Translations under genes and position numbers: made by a program
Part shown: one piece after another, positions 36,001 through 48,000 of the stretch
Layout: each line of letters starts with the position of its first letter
Position numbering within the stretch: the stretch's first letter is position 1
From: Pseudeuparius sepicola
Taxonomy: Eukaryota > Arthropoda > Insecta > Coleoptera > Anthribidae
Length of the DNA: 64,000 nt
Reading direction: 5' to 3'
NCBI GenBank assembly: GCA_963920635.1
Contig: OY987303.1
Location: 55,055,223-55,119,222 of the forward strand
Notes under the pieces: model-generated
Seen by the model: only the letters and a program-made list of their open reading frames with translations
Told to the model about the DNA's origin: nothing
Database searches by the model: none

Positions 36001-39000
36001 GTGCGGTATAGTGCCTTTATCTGGGGTGACTGTGCACATTTCGGTAAACAAAAGGAGGGGGCTCCCAACAAAAGAACGGTAAAAAACCGAAAATGGATCG
36101 ATACGTCCCGAACTGTTCCCCTTTCCGCTATCATTTATTGAGAGGTGTAATTACCGAAAATTACGTTTGGTTGTCGTTAAATTTCTTATGGCCGGTATGA
36201 GGCGGTGCGTGGAAATTGCCGACCTTGGAGAAGTTTAAAAGGAGGAACGTAAGAGAGCTGTGTAACGACGATGCGTTTTTTAAGCCGAAATCGAAGGAAA
36301 AAACACTGACCTAGTTCTGGTTTCGTCGATACGGTAACCTCGGTCCGCCGGTGGATAAGTTTAGGCGTAAAAATTTGAAGCGCAGTTTGATAAACGACTC
36401 CACTTCAAGGGCCAGACAGGAAAATAATAGCAGAATAATAAATTACAAACATATTACAAATATGGTGAAACTTGGCAGGCAACGCAGGGTGCGCTCGTCT
36501 ATAACAGCAAATAGTGTTGTAAAACTGATCACTTAAATTTGTGCAAAAAAGATAAGAGACACAAGATGAGACAGCCGTCGTCATTCATGATGTAACTAAA
36601 AGTGTGGCAGAAAATACAAATTCTACACTCTGTCGTAAAGTTTGTACTTTACGTTATGGAACCTTTCAAAATACATAAGATGATGTAACTTCGCGTGACA
36701 TCGATCGAAGTCCTCAAGGTTTACATTGTAGACAAATCCCAACTAAGCCATTAAACGCCCTGGCGGGGTCTCGCCGGGGCGTCTAGTCAACGGATTAGTC
36801 CCTCCCCCTTTTTTACGTCCGCCGCCCACTACTACGGTTTCTGAAAACGTTGCGAGTTGCGAGTGACCCGGTTGTCACCTGTCAATGGCGGCGCGCACTT
36901 CCAGAGCTGCATCGACGCGTCGTCGCCCCGTTCTCATTTGTGCATGCACACGGAGTACGGTGCAGTTTACGCTACGCCCGCCCGCCAGACGTTGGCGTCG
37001 TCGGTCTCTCTCGCTGACGTCAGCCGCCGAACGAACGAACGAACGGCGCGGCGGCGGCGGCGGCCCGGCGACGTTGCCACGTCCGAGATGCACCCGCCCG
37101 ACGCGCGGTGCATCGAGGGAATTGGGACCCGCTTGAGAGATGGATCGATCGGAAAACGGAAACTCTTCGCGGGTCGCATATGCAAGGTGATCGGATGGAG
37201 ATTTCAATATTCCCAAAGCTCTGTACCGTGAGTTTCTTCAGGAAGATTTCCAATAAGAAACTTAGCCTTTGGATAGAAAGATATGGAATTAATTTCCACT
37301 TTGCTGCAAAGCGATGGATCGAGAGAATTGGGACTTGGGAAATTGCGTATCTCTTAGAGAAGGTTGGTCTAATAGAAGAATCGAGCAGAAACAAAAATCT
37401 CTTCACAGAGCAAGGAGCGATTGCGGATATCCAAAATGTCGGAAAAGTATTGAATATTCCAAGTTTCCAAAAGCTCTGTCCGTATTAGAGAAAATTAGTC
37501 TTTGGATGGAACGTAGTAAATGAAGCACAAGTTTCTTCAGAACAGAAGGATATCGAATTAATGCCAACTTTGCTGCAAAGCATTGCATCAAGAGAATTGG
37601 GAATTGGGGAAATGCGGGATCAAAAAATTCTAAGGACCAAGAAGCGATGGCGCATATGTAAGATGATTGGTCGGAAAAGTATTGAAGATTCAAAGTTACG
37701 AAAAGCTCGGTTCATAATATTAGAGAAATGCAAAGAAACTACTTTGTCTTTGGACAGAAGATAGTGAATGGAGCACCGAGAAAATTCGGACTTGGAAGTT
37801 TCCCCGGAAATTTCGTATCGCTTAGATAAGAATCGAGCGGAAACAAAATACTTTTCTCTGAGGAAGGAGCTATGGCGAATATGCAAGATGTAAAAAGTAT
37901 TGAATATTCCAAGTTCCCAAAAGCTTTGTTAATGATATCAGAGAAATGCAAAGACACTCCATTTTGGTACAGAAAGCGGTGCATCGAGAGAATTGGGATT
38001 CCCTTAGAGCTTGACCCAAACATTGAAGATTCAAAGTTTTCAAAAGCTCTGTCCATGATATAAGAAAAATGCAAAAAAAATCTCGAGCCTTGTACATAAA
38101 TGGAGCATTCGAATGTCTTCAGAACGGGAAGATATAAGTAATATCGAATCTGTTCTGTCGCATAAGAGAAATCACCAATCTGCCCGAAACTATACAAAAC
38201 GAGAGGTTTGCCGTCTACCTCACGAAGATACCATATTAGGACGTAGATATCGCCTAACGATTCAGATTGAGGCCACGGCAATATTCAGCAGCAACCCCCC
38301 CCGCTCGGCGGTCCCTTTTTATACGCTGCCCTGTTTAGGGAGTGGAAAACACGCAGTGATTGATGATGGCGAGACGTCATTTTAATAAATTTTCCGGTGG
38401 CCCGACAAAAAGCGGTGAGTAAGCGAAAATTCGCTCCGTCGCAAACACGGGGGGCGGGGAGCTCCCATCCCTCTTACGGACGATCGTTTGACCGCGCGGC
38501 GTCGGGCGAATGTCGCCAGAGGCTTGGCGATCGCGCCCGTCTGGCCCATAAGAAAATGCAGCCATCGGCGTGTAACCTTGCGTCTGTTGTCTGCCCGTTT
38601 CTGCGTAGCGGCTTTGAGTTCATCGGCCTTGCTTATGCGGACTTTTAAATCCGCAAGAGAAAACGCGGCCGAGCGACACCTGCGTTCGGTCCCGCGAGAG
38701 TGAGATTGGCCGGAGCAAGAGCATTCCCTCCGATTTGAAAGAAGACGTTAAAGTAGCGTGCGGTCGCATCGGGTACGGGCGACCTGCAATTGAAAATTCT
38801 CTAGAAATGCCAGTGAGTCATCCAGCGTGGCAGCACCGAGAGAACGTAGAGAAGAACGGTGGTCCCACTGTTACCATGCCAGTCTTGTACCTCAACAGTT
38901 TGCCCATCATAGGCAAAGATTGTGGAGGGACTCGAACAACGTCTTGAAATGTGAATGGAATTTTAATTGAATTTCTTCAGGAGTGACAATATTACTGTTA

Positions 39001-42000
39001 TATGCCTGCGACGGCTTTGAACGATCGTTCGTTTCGGTTGAGGCGGACTTTTCGTGCAAAAAAAAGCAGCGTAGGCGCAAGAGTCGAGAGAAAAAGGCGC
39101 AATTTAAGCCTCCGCTTGCCCCGACCGCATATCAATGACTTCGCCGGCTGTTCGGCCGTCGTGTAGGCGGCTAAAAACTACTTTCCAAGCGTTGTCTATA
39201 TTTAGATGTCGAGATGCCGCGCGGTGGCGACGAAACACATCTAAAATTCGAGAGCGCCGTGGTCTTTCGTTCCGTATACTGCGGCAAGCCGCTGATGGCT
39301 GCTCGTTTTTCACGTGTCGCGTACGTAGGGTTGTAAATCGCTCGCCCGCCGCGAGGGGGTGAGAGGGAGGGGGGCGGGGAGCGGGCGGGAGCTAGGGGCG
39401 TCGCCATGGAAACAAGCGTGGCGCGAATGCCAGACTACGAGACGCCGCGCCGGCCGGCCGGCGCCATGCCCCCGAAGCGGTTGCCCAAACTTTTTAACTA
39501 GCGCAGTCCGCAGGAAAGCAGGAAAATGCGTTTTAATGATTGAAATGCTACGAATTGAAGCGGAGGTGTCATTTACCTCACTTAGGTATCTACGTACAGT
39601 GTTAGACCAATATAAGTGAATGGGCCTTATTCAAAAGTCGGCACCCCAGGGTCCTCTACCACTGGAACGCTCGGCATGTTTTAATTATTCCACGGTCCAT
39701 TGTCCGCCCCATTCTGTGGCAAGCATGCAATGCTCCCCCCTTCAAGGTCGCCCCATTCCCCTGTTGCTAGCGATCACCGCGCAGGATTCCCCGGCCCATG
39801 GCCGCGCGTTTTGGCGCGTTTTCCGACGTCCACGCCAGCAGCTGATTAAATCGTAGCCGGCGTGGCCGGTTGGCGCCGCGATGGTGTTTTGTCGACGGCC
39901 AAGGCCGACTCGAAAATAGTAGAGGCGCCCTAGGGTTGGCGCCCGGGCCGGGCCGGCGAATTTCGGCGCCCACGGGAGGCCCGCTGGGCGGCCGCGGCGT
40001 GTGGGCTTTTCGAAAGCATAGGAGGCGTCGATGATTCAGCGGCGGGACGAGAGAAAGAGGTTGTGGGAATGCATTGGGAACCTTCCGAAGCGTGATGGTG
40101 TGGCCTTTTAAAGTGGTAAACGGAGCGCTGGTTATGCTTCAAAAGTTAGAACAGTTCTACACTCTATTCAAGCTAAATGCAAGTGGCGCGTAAACATTTA
40201 CGCGATGGAAGCACGTGAACAATTCTGAGGGCTAATACGAGGCAGGGCCGCATTAAGGACGATCTCTATGAATTTCATAATATAAAATATTAAAATAATA
40301 TGCCTCAGTATTAAGAACTTTGAAAACAAACTTTTATGGCACACCTAGTCATTCACTTACCTGCAAATTTCTACTATTAATACAAATCGTAGCTCCAACA
40401 ATTAATAAACAGCGAAAGAATTATATCGGAAAAAATAAAGTTCCACTTGCAACTCAATACACCTCTGTAAGAAACATCGACTCGCTGCACTCGCCCGCCG
40501 GGTAGCCAATAGCAAGCCGATCACTTGCGTATCACGCTCTAGCCATGCAACAACTTGTGTTTATGTTTCACTTGCGTTTAGTTTGAATAGAGTTCAGACG
40601 TGTTTAGGTTAATCTTATATAGGACGTTTACACTATGCCTACAGAAAGTTCTGAACTGGCCTAATAAATTCGCGAATTAATTCATAAACTTATTCATCAA
40701 TTAATTCATGGAGAAATTGTCAATGTAAAGGCTATACAAAAATGAGTCAAGGGTTTCCGAAAGAGTTCCAAATTGAAGTACGTTTTCAAATTTAATTGTT
40801 GTCCTGATAAAAACATTGTTGTTCGAAGATGGTTAGTTGGAAAAAGTATGAAAGATGTCAATTTTCTAAATGTCGTCGTTCATGATAGTCTGAAAGGATG
40901 GTAGGAAATGAATCACCGCTAACTTTTTTCTTACGTTCATGGTTTTCGTGATTACGTTCTTTAAGTAAGTTGGTTTGTCAATCAATAATAAATGTTTTAA
41001 GGTTGCTTTATTCTTATTCGACTGCTTATATGAAATGCCACATGTTGAAAGATGGCCAAGTGTTTTCTAACCGATGAAACCATAAACCACACCCAAATAT
41101 ATGCAGAATGAAACTTTATGTGAAAATAGGAGAAAACTTAAAATTGTGACGTGTCCAATAATTATTCTGGTTATTCTATCGGTTCATTCTTTTTTCCTTC
41201 ATGATTTTTCCCGCCACGCAGTAGGTTCGACGGGACCGGCGCTGTGGCGTCCTTGATCGGCGTCGGCCTTGGACGCCGCGACGCCTCTATCGATCGCGCC
41301 GACTGTGGGGGGGGGGGGGCGACGCCCGTCTGCCCCTGTTGGCCTAGGCGCGGCCTCCTGGATTTCGACTTATTAGGGTTTAGCATGTCGTTAATCGGGC
41401 AGAAAACTTGTCGGTTACAGAGGGCCTTTTTCCGCATATTTTTGAGGTGTCCTAATCGCCCCAGCAGCGGGATCGTGGTATTATTTTATGTTATATGTTT
41501 GGATTTAAGTATGCGGTTTAAGTATAACGAAGCCCACTAGATAGATATAATATGAGATGAAACGAGGCGTTGTTGTGTACGCTCTAAAATTGCATAGGCG
41601 GCCATGCGACCGGGTCGATACTACGAGTCGCCGTTGCCTAGGCAACAGACGTGCGGGGCCGGCGTTACGTCACCCGCCGATCGATCCCCGCCGCCCGTAG
41701 TGGAACGTGGACGAAAGGGCGGCAAGGGACGGGCGGCCGTTCGCCGTTTGGCGGCTCGCAACGTGGCATTTTCGGAAGTCGCCGCCCGCCGGACGGTGTG
41801 TGTGCGGGCGGGCCGCCTCGACTTCCGCGGCTGCGTCGGGAAAATGTCGGAACTGCGTTTTCGGCGCGTCGCGGCGTTGCCGGTTCTCGGGGCCAGACGG
41901 AAACGATAAAATTTATCGGCCCGCCGCCCCGAAAAGCGGAGTGGGAGGGGGGCACGGTGGGACGCATGGATGCCGAATATGCGCCGGGTGACCCGATGCA

Positions 42001-45000
42001 CTTTAACCTTTACACTAGTGCAAACAGACGAGGGGAGGGTAGTCGCGGGGGAGGGAGCTGGTTGAAGCTAATCAACCGTATTGTTGGGTTGGTTCGTTCT
42101 GTTCGCATCTCGAACGGTTAAAATGGCATCGTGCCTTTGAGTATTTTGTTCTATGAAGATACCTATTAACAATTTTAATAAAAACTTGTTTTTTTTTTAT
42201 AGTACCTACACCTCTAATAAAATTCCAGATTTAGTGAATGGGGAGGGCCTATAATGTTGGGTATTAGGACTATTAGGAAAGTTCTTCTGAATACTCTTCA
42301 AGGGATTTTTTGTTGGTAGTGAAACTTTAGGAATGCATATTCTATGCATTTATCTAGGTGCCATATCGAGTTTTTGGCTTTCTCGCATTTTTAAAACAGA
42401 CTAATCTGAAGCCGTTTCATAGGTCATTTTTTCTGTAGTATACTTAATAAATTTTTCCGGGCGCGAAGAACCAAGAAGTCTTCTATGTTATCAGAAGTGT
42501 TATTTTCAGTAGATTTATTTGACCTAAAAGTCACAATGTGTTGTTCGAATTTAGAAAGTTTGTGTCTTGTGAACATTCTTTAGGTTATTTTTTATATTGA
42601 GACTGATAGCTATACATTTTCTATTATTTTTTTATTCGACGATATTCCTATAGTTTTATCTGAAGCTATTTTCAGCTTCACAAAAATATCATTTTTTTAT
42701 GCTGGCTTTTTCTTTGCATAACAAACTTCTTAAGGCTGGAAATAAAACGTCATCAAAGGTATATTCGGTTGCCTGTATCAATAGAATTTTATTTACAACT
42801 AGCTGCTAGAAATTTCAAAAATATATAATAATTTATTTAGCAGCTATGAATTTTAAAAAAGTGTCATTAGCATCTATGCATTACCTATTTTAAAAATACC
42901 CTTTCAAATAAATAAACCTTCCAAATGCGCTGCTTTTCCAACTAGTTCTAAATAACATTCTATTGATACAGGCAACCGAACATACTTTTGATGACGTTTT
43001 ATTTCCAACCTTAATAATTTTTACTTCCCTACCATATTCACAGATTGTGGTGAAGTTTTATCTTCGTTCCTATAAGAGAAAAACAATTTAGGCTTCGAAT
43101 TTAAAAATGTCCATTTCTGATGCAAAAAGTACTACTCTAATTATTGCTTTCCAACTTGGTACATTATGATGGTAATTTTTAATTCTGAAGAAATATAAGA
43201 TAAAAATCTTTATCCTCTTATTCTGTCTCGAAGACACTGTAGATTTAACCGTTCACCATTCAACACAAGGTTGAGTGAGATAAAGCAATGCCCATTCCTT
43301 AGCAGTGCACTTCTAATTAGGTAATTATCAAGTCCTTTATAAGAGTGGCTAGGTGTTTGAAAAGTTTCAGTGGGTAAATTAAACGCATTTTTCTAGGCGC
43401 ATAATGTCAAGTTTTCTTCCTACGGAAATATCTCGAAAAAATTCACCGCAGTACTTACCGTTCCAAATGAATATCTTTAAAAAAACTTTTAGTACCGGCC
43501 CCCGGTACAGCCGCTCCGTCTGCACCTCGACGAGGCCTCGCGGGGCCATCGAATAACAGCTGATCCGGTTCGATGACATCACCGGCCGAAAATTTAAATC
43601 GCCGATCGGATCTAGGCGGCCGGTGCGGCTATAAATACGCAAGGCCTGCTTGATTTTCGCTTTTCGGGCCCCGCGGGTTCGACGAACGGCGGCGGTACGA
43701 CGTCGACCGTCGGCGATGGGGAGGGGGGGGGGGGGGGACACCTGTCGGAGTTTTGTTTGTGAAGCGTAGTTCTAGGAGGCTATGAAAAGTTGTTGGAAGA
43801 AAAAACATGTTGCAAACACTTCTTCTTTGAAGCAGAATAAAAGCTGCCTCCCAACAGGTCTTGTGGGGTAGAATATTACTGTCACCTGTAGTGGTAGAAA
43901 CGGTTTTCGAGGTGTCCGTTTTAAAAGGCTCTTAGGCAGGCTAGCATCACGCACCATTTAAATAACACAACATCCAGACGGCTAGAGAGTAGTTTTCGTT
44001 TCCACCAGACTACCCACGGTAGGTCAATAGCTCCTCCGGAATCAAGGTCGGCGCTTATTAAGGTGTACTTGCGATTGTTTTACTCATAGCAACCCGCGTG
44101 ATGCATAACCTTCCGAGAGAGAACGACTCGGGACTGGTTTTGTTTCGGTTTTTGAGATCGCCGTGTTGCCGGTTAGATTATACTGTTAATAAGTAGGTAC
44201 ACTTGGGAGGCAAGATGAAGATATGTCATTATTTTGTAAAAATAAAATGATAGAGTTTGTATATAACGTCATTATTGGTACGAATATGTATGAACTGTAA
44301 TGGTAGAACTGCATGCCTTAACGCGTAATGTGGTTGAACCCTTCAAATTCCACAGGCCCCATCGTAACGTTCGAGAACGATCCAAAATAGGTGAGCCCCT
44401 GCGATTCGATAGTTTCTCGTAATTCCTCGAATCGCGCCGCCATATCCCCGATGACGTCACCCATTGTATAAACGGTTTACTTGGTCGCCTGTTACCATAA
44501 CAATGCCAAAGATAAGCCGAGCGCCTCCTGGCACCGGCCAAGTGAATGAAACTAAAATCTACGTACAACACACAGCTGGCCCGACTGATTTTTCGTAGCG
44601 GTTACGCTTACTACGTCGTAGTAGTACGGTTGCGGTGTCTAGGGCTACGGAGGGACGGCGTTTTAAACACCGGTGTGCACACGTGGGCGTCGGCAATCGA
44701 TACAAGGATTATATTTCGATGAGATGAGGATGACCTGAAATTGAAAGAGGAGGCACGTGGTTTAATGTACTACGCATTTTACTACGGGCCGAGTGCACGT
44801 CTTTTCCACGTTTATTGACGGCACTCTTGCCGGAGTAAGAATAGTACACCTTTTACGCGACACAACATAATGGGCAAATTCACAGAAAGACTTTACTAGA
44901 GGCGAAAACGCGGTTAGCCCATATGACGAAAACGTAAACTCTCGCGTAGATTATGAGCATTTTCGAGGAAAATAATTGACTTATGGTTATCTAGGTGACT

Positions 45001-48000
45001 ATTCGTCTTTTTTTTTACATTTTAACCATACTGTCTCCAGGAAGAACATTTTTGTTTCTGTACCTTTAAAATGAATTTCTACTGAGTATTCCGCATTCAT
45101 TCCGCAATGTACTAAGTATTTATCGTTAAATTGCAAGGTCATTTCCTGTTGTGCACTGTGTTTCGATAAAGCTTCATCAGCAACTTTTTTTTTGTAATCC
45201 ATAGAACTCGAATACTTTAAGTAGGATTATTATTGCATGATATTGGGTCCAAAACGTTACATATTAAGTTGTTCAAGGTAATAAATTTTATCAGGTAAAT
45301 ACTATACGATTTGATAAAATCAAGCGATTATGTATTATAGATGGTGATTTCGCGAAACCCAGAGATCTGGCCATTCAGATTTGACACATCTGGACTTTTA
45401 ACAATAGAAATGTTTATGTTCGTATATATGGGGAGTCGAGTTATTAAGTCTCGTTCAAAGCCAAAAGACAGGAGTGTCGCGGTTTAATAAAAAAATACAT
45501 TTAAAAAAATTACAAAAATTGTTAACAACCACCTTGTTCCAAACATTTCGGGCAGCTTTTTTCGAATATAATGAGATTAAACCAGGCTTCGTAGGAAAAG
45601 AAAATTATGTCCAGGTTATTGCAGTCAAAGTTACGCGAACTACTCCAGGGTGTCTACCAACCTGGAAAACCTGGAAATGTCAGGGAATTATTTTTGGTCA
45701 GGGAAATCAGGGAAAAGTCAGGGAAATCTATCAAATAACCTGGAAATTTGTGGTTTAATAGATATAAAAATAGAAAATCTTTAATTTTTACAAAAACTAA
45801 TCAAAATTATATCATTCATTTTGATTCTACTCCACAGAGATCACATTATATTTTTTATTTAAAAATGTGATCCCTATGCTTCTACTATATACTCCAAAGA
45901 TAATCTAACTAAATAAGATTTTACGAAGCTATTTATTTTTGTTTTGAAGGTGTTTATTTTTTATATGTTTTTTTTTATTTTGGAGAATGTGTAAAAGATA
46001 TTTTGTTTGTTTTATACGTGATTTTATATTTTTACAACAAATCTTGTATCTTTATTTTTTACAGGGTGGCTCATTATAAATTGACACCCCCCCTTAACTT
46101 GCTAATTTTTGAGGTTAGAAAAAAGTTTTTTTTACAAAAGTTATAGATACTAATACAACGTTTTTTGTGACACTATTGGACCTTATACAGTTTGTTCTAG
46201 AAAGCCGTGGCAGACATAACTTATGTTTCTTTAAATGGAATATCTTGTATATTTTTGTTATATGTTCGCTCCAACCGTTCGTTCAGAAAACTAAGCCTTT
46301 TTTGAGGGATTAGGGATTATTCCTTAGGTCATAGGCTGCCATGAAAGACAAATGCCAAATTATAGTAATAGCTGACAGTTTGCAAGTATATTCATGTTTT
46401 GGAAAACAAAATGGGCTCTTTTAAGATTTCAGGGAAAATGAAGGAGGGAAATTGAGAGAAATAAGAAATTTTAAATAGTAACATAGGTAATAAACTTCGT
46501 CAAATTTATTGTTTTAATTTAATTTTTATTGAAAACGACAATGACATTTAGAAAAAGGATATATTTTTATATGTTTTTGTGGGGTTATTTAAAAAACAGA
46601 ATTTATTATGACAGACCGAAAAATGTAGAAACACTGAAAGGTAGAATTCGGGAAGAAATTCATATATTAAATACTGAACACAGAAATTTTATTGTTGCCC
46701 CAATAAACAGAAACTTAGTAGCAAATATCAATAAATTCATTCGTATATCCTTTTTCTAAATTTTATTGTCGTTTTCAATAAAAATTAAATTAAAGACAAT
46801 AAATTGGACGAAGTTTATTGACTATGTCACTTACTATTTAAAATTTCTCATTTCTCTCATTTTGTTTTCCAAAGCGTGAATATACTTGCAAACTGTCAAT
46901 AATTGTTACTATAATTTGGCAACCTATGACCCAAGGAATAATCCCTTACAAAATAGGCTGTTCTGAACAAACGGTTGGACCGAACATATAACATATATGC
47001 TTCATTGGAATCGGAAAAATGCATAGAAAATATACAAGGCGTTCCATTTAAAAAAACAAAAGTTATGTTTGCCACGGCTTTCTAGAACACACTGTATAAG
47101 GTCCAATAACATCACAAAAAAACGTTGTATTAGTAGGTATCTAAAACTTTTGTAACAAAACTTTTTTTCTAACCTCAGACACTAGCAAGTTAAGGGGGGT
47201 GTCAATTTATACTGTACTTTATAAACCTCGTTAGCAACAGTTTCTGCCAAAAAGTTGAAATTCCAAGCCACTTTATAACTTTCTTCGAAAACATAATAGG
47301 ACATAATTTGCACATTTATTTAATTAATGTCAGATGACATCACTAAAACTAATAGTCCGCTTTTGAATTTTTTTGTTAGTAAGCACGATCGTTCAGAGTA
47401 ATTTCATCATAGGGGATCTGTTGACTCTTCCATTTTATTTAAATTCCCATATTTATCTCAGTAAGTAGGTATTAGTCAGGGAATTTTTTGCTTTTTGGTC
47501 AGGGAAAACCTGGAAAAGTCAGGGAATTTTAAAAACTCGATTTGGTAGACACCCTGTACTCGCAAAACTCTGCTCTACGCCGATAAGCAATTTCACGAAT
47601 TTCTTGATACCAAGTAAAGTTGTAGGGCTGCACGTGTAAATATTTTTTTAAAACACTATCACAGGTGCCAACCGACTCCAGTTAGCTGCGGCAAAATTTG
47701 GATACGGATACCTTGTAAAATCGTCACTTGGCGGCGACGAATATTTGAGAAAAGCGATCGGGCCGAGTCGGCTGCTTCCGCTATACGCGATTGTAGCATA
47801 CGAGAGGGCATCGGTTCTTGAGCCCCAGTCCCAGCCAGTCAAGTGCGTGGCACGCGTCGTCGCGTCCTTACAAAATTTATCTCGGTGCGTCCCGTGTTCT
47901 TAGTAAACAAAATGAAAAATTGAGTGCAGGGCATTTTGGAAGGTAACTTTTTAAGACTTTCATTGACAGGAAAAGTTGAAATAAAAACTCTTAAATATAG

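Noticed and set aside
37739..38281. 180-codon open frame on the minus strand
   Set aside because: It lies within the ~200-bp tandem array and repeats the same phrase in each unit; no known domain.
41621..42121. Several overlapping 95-156-codon frames on both strands
   Set aside because: Expected in GC-rich DNA with few stop codons; no motif.
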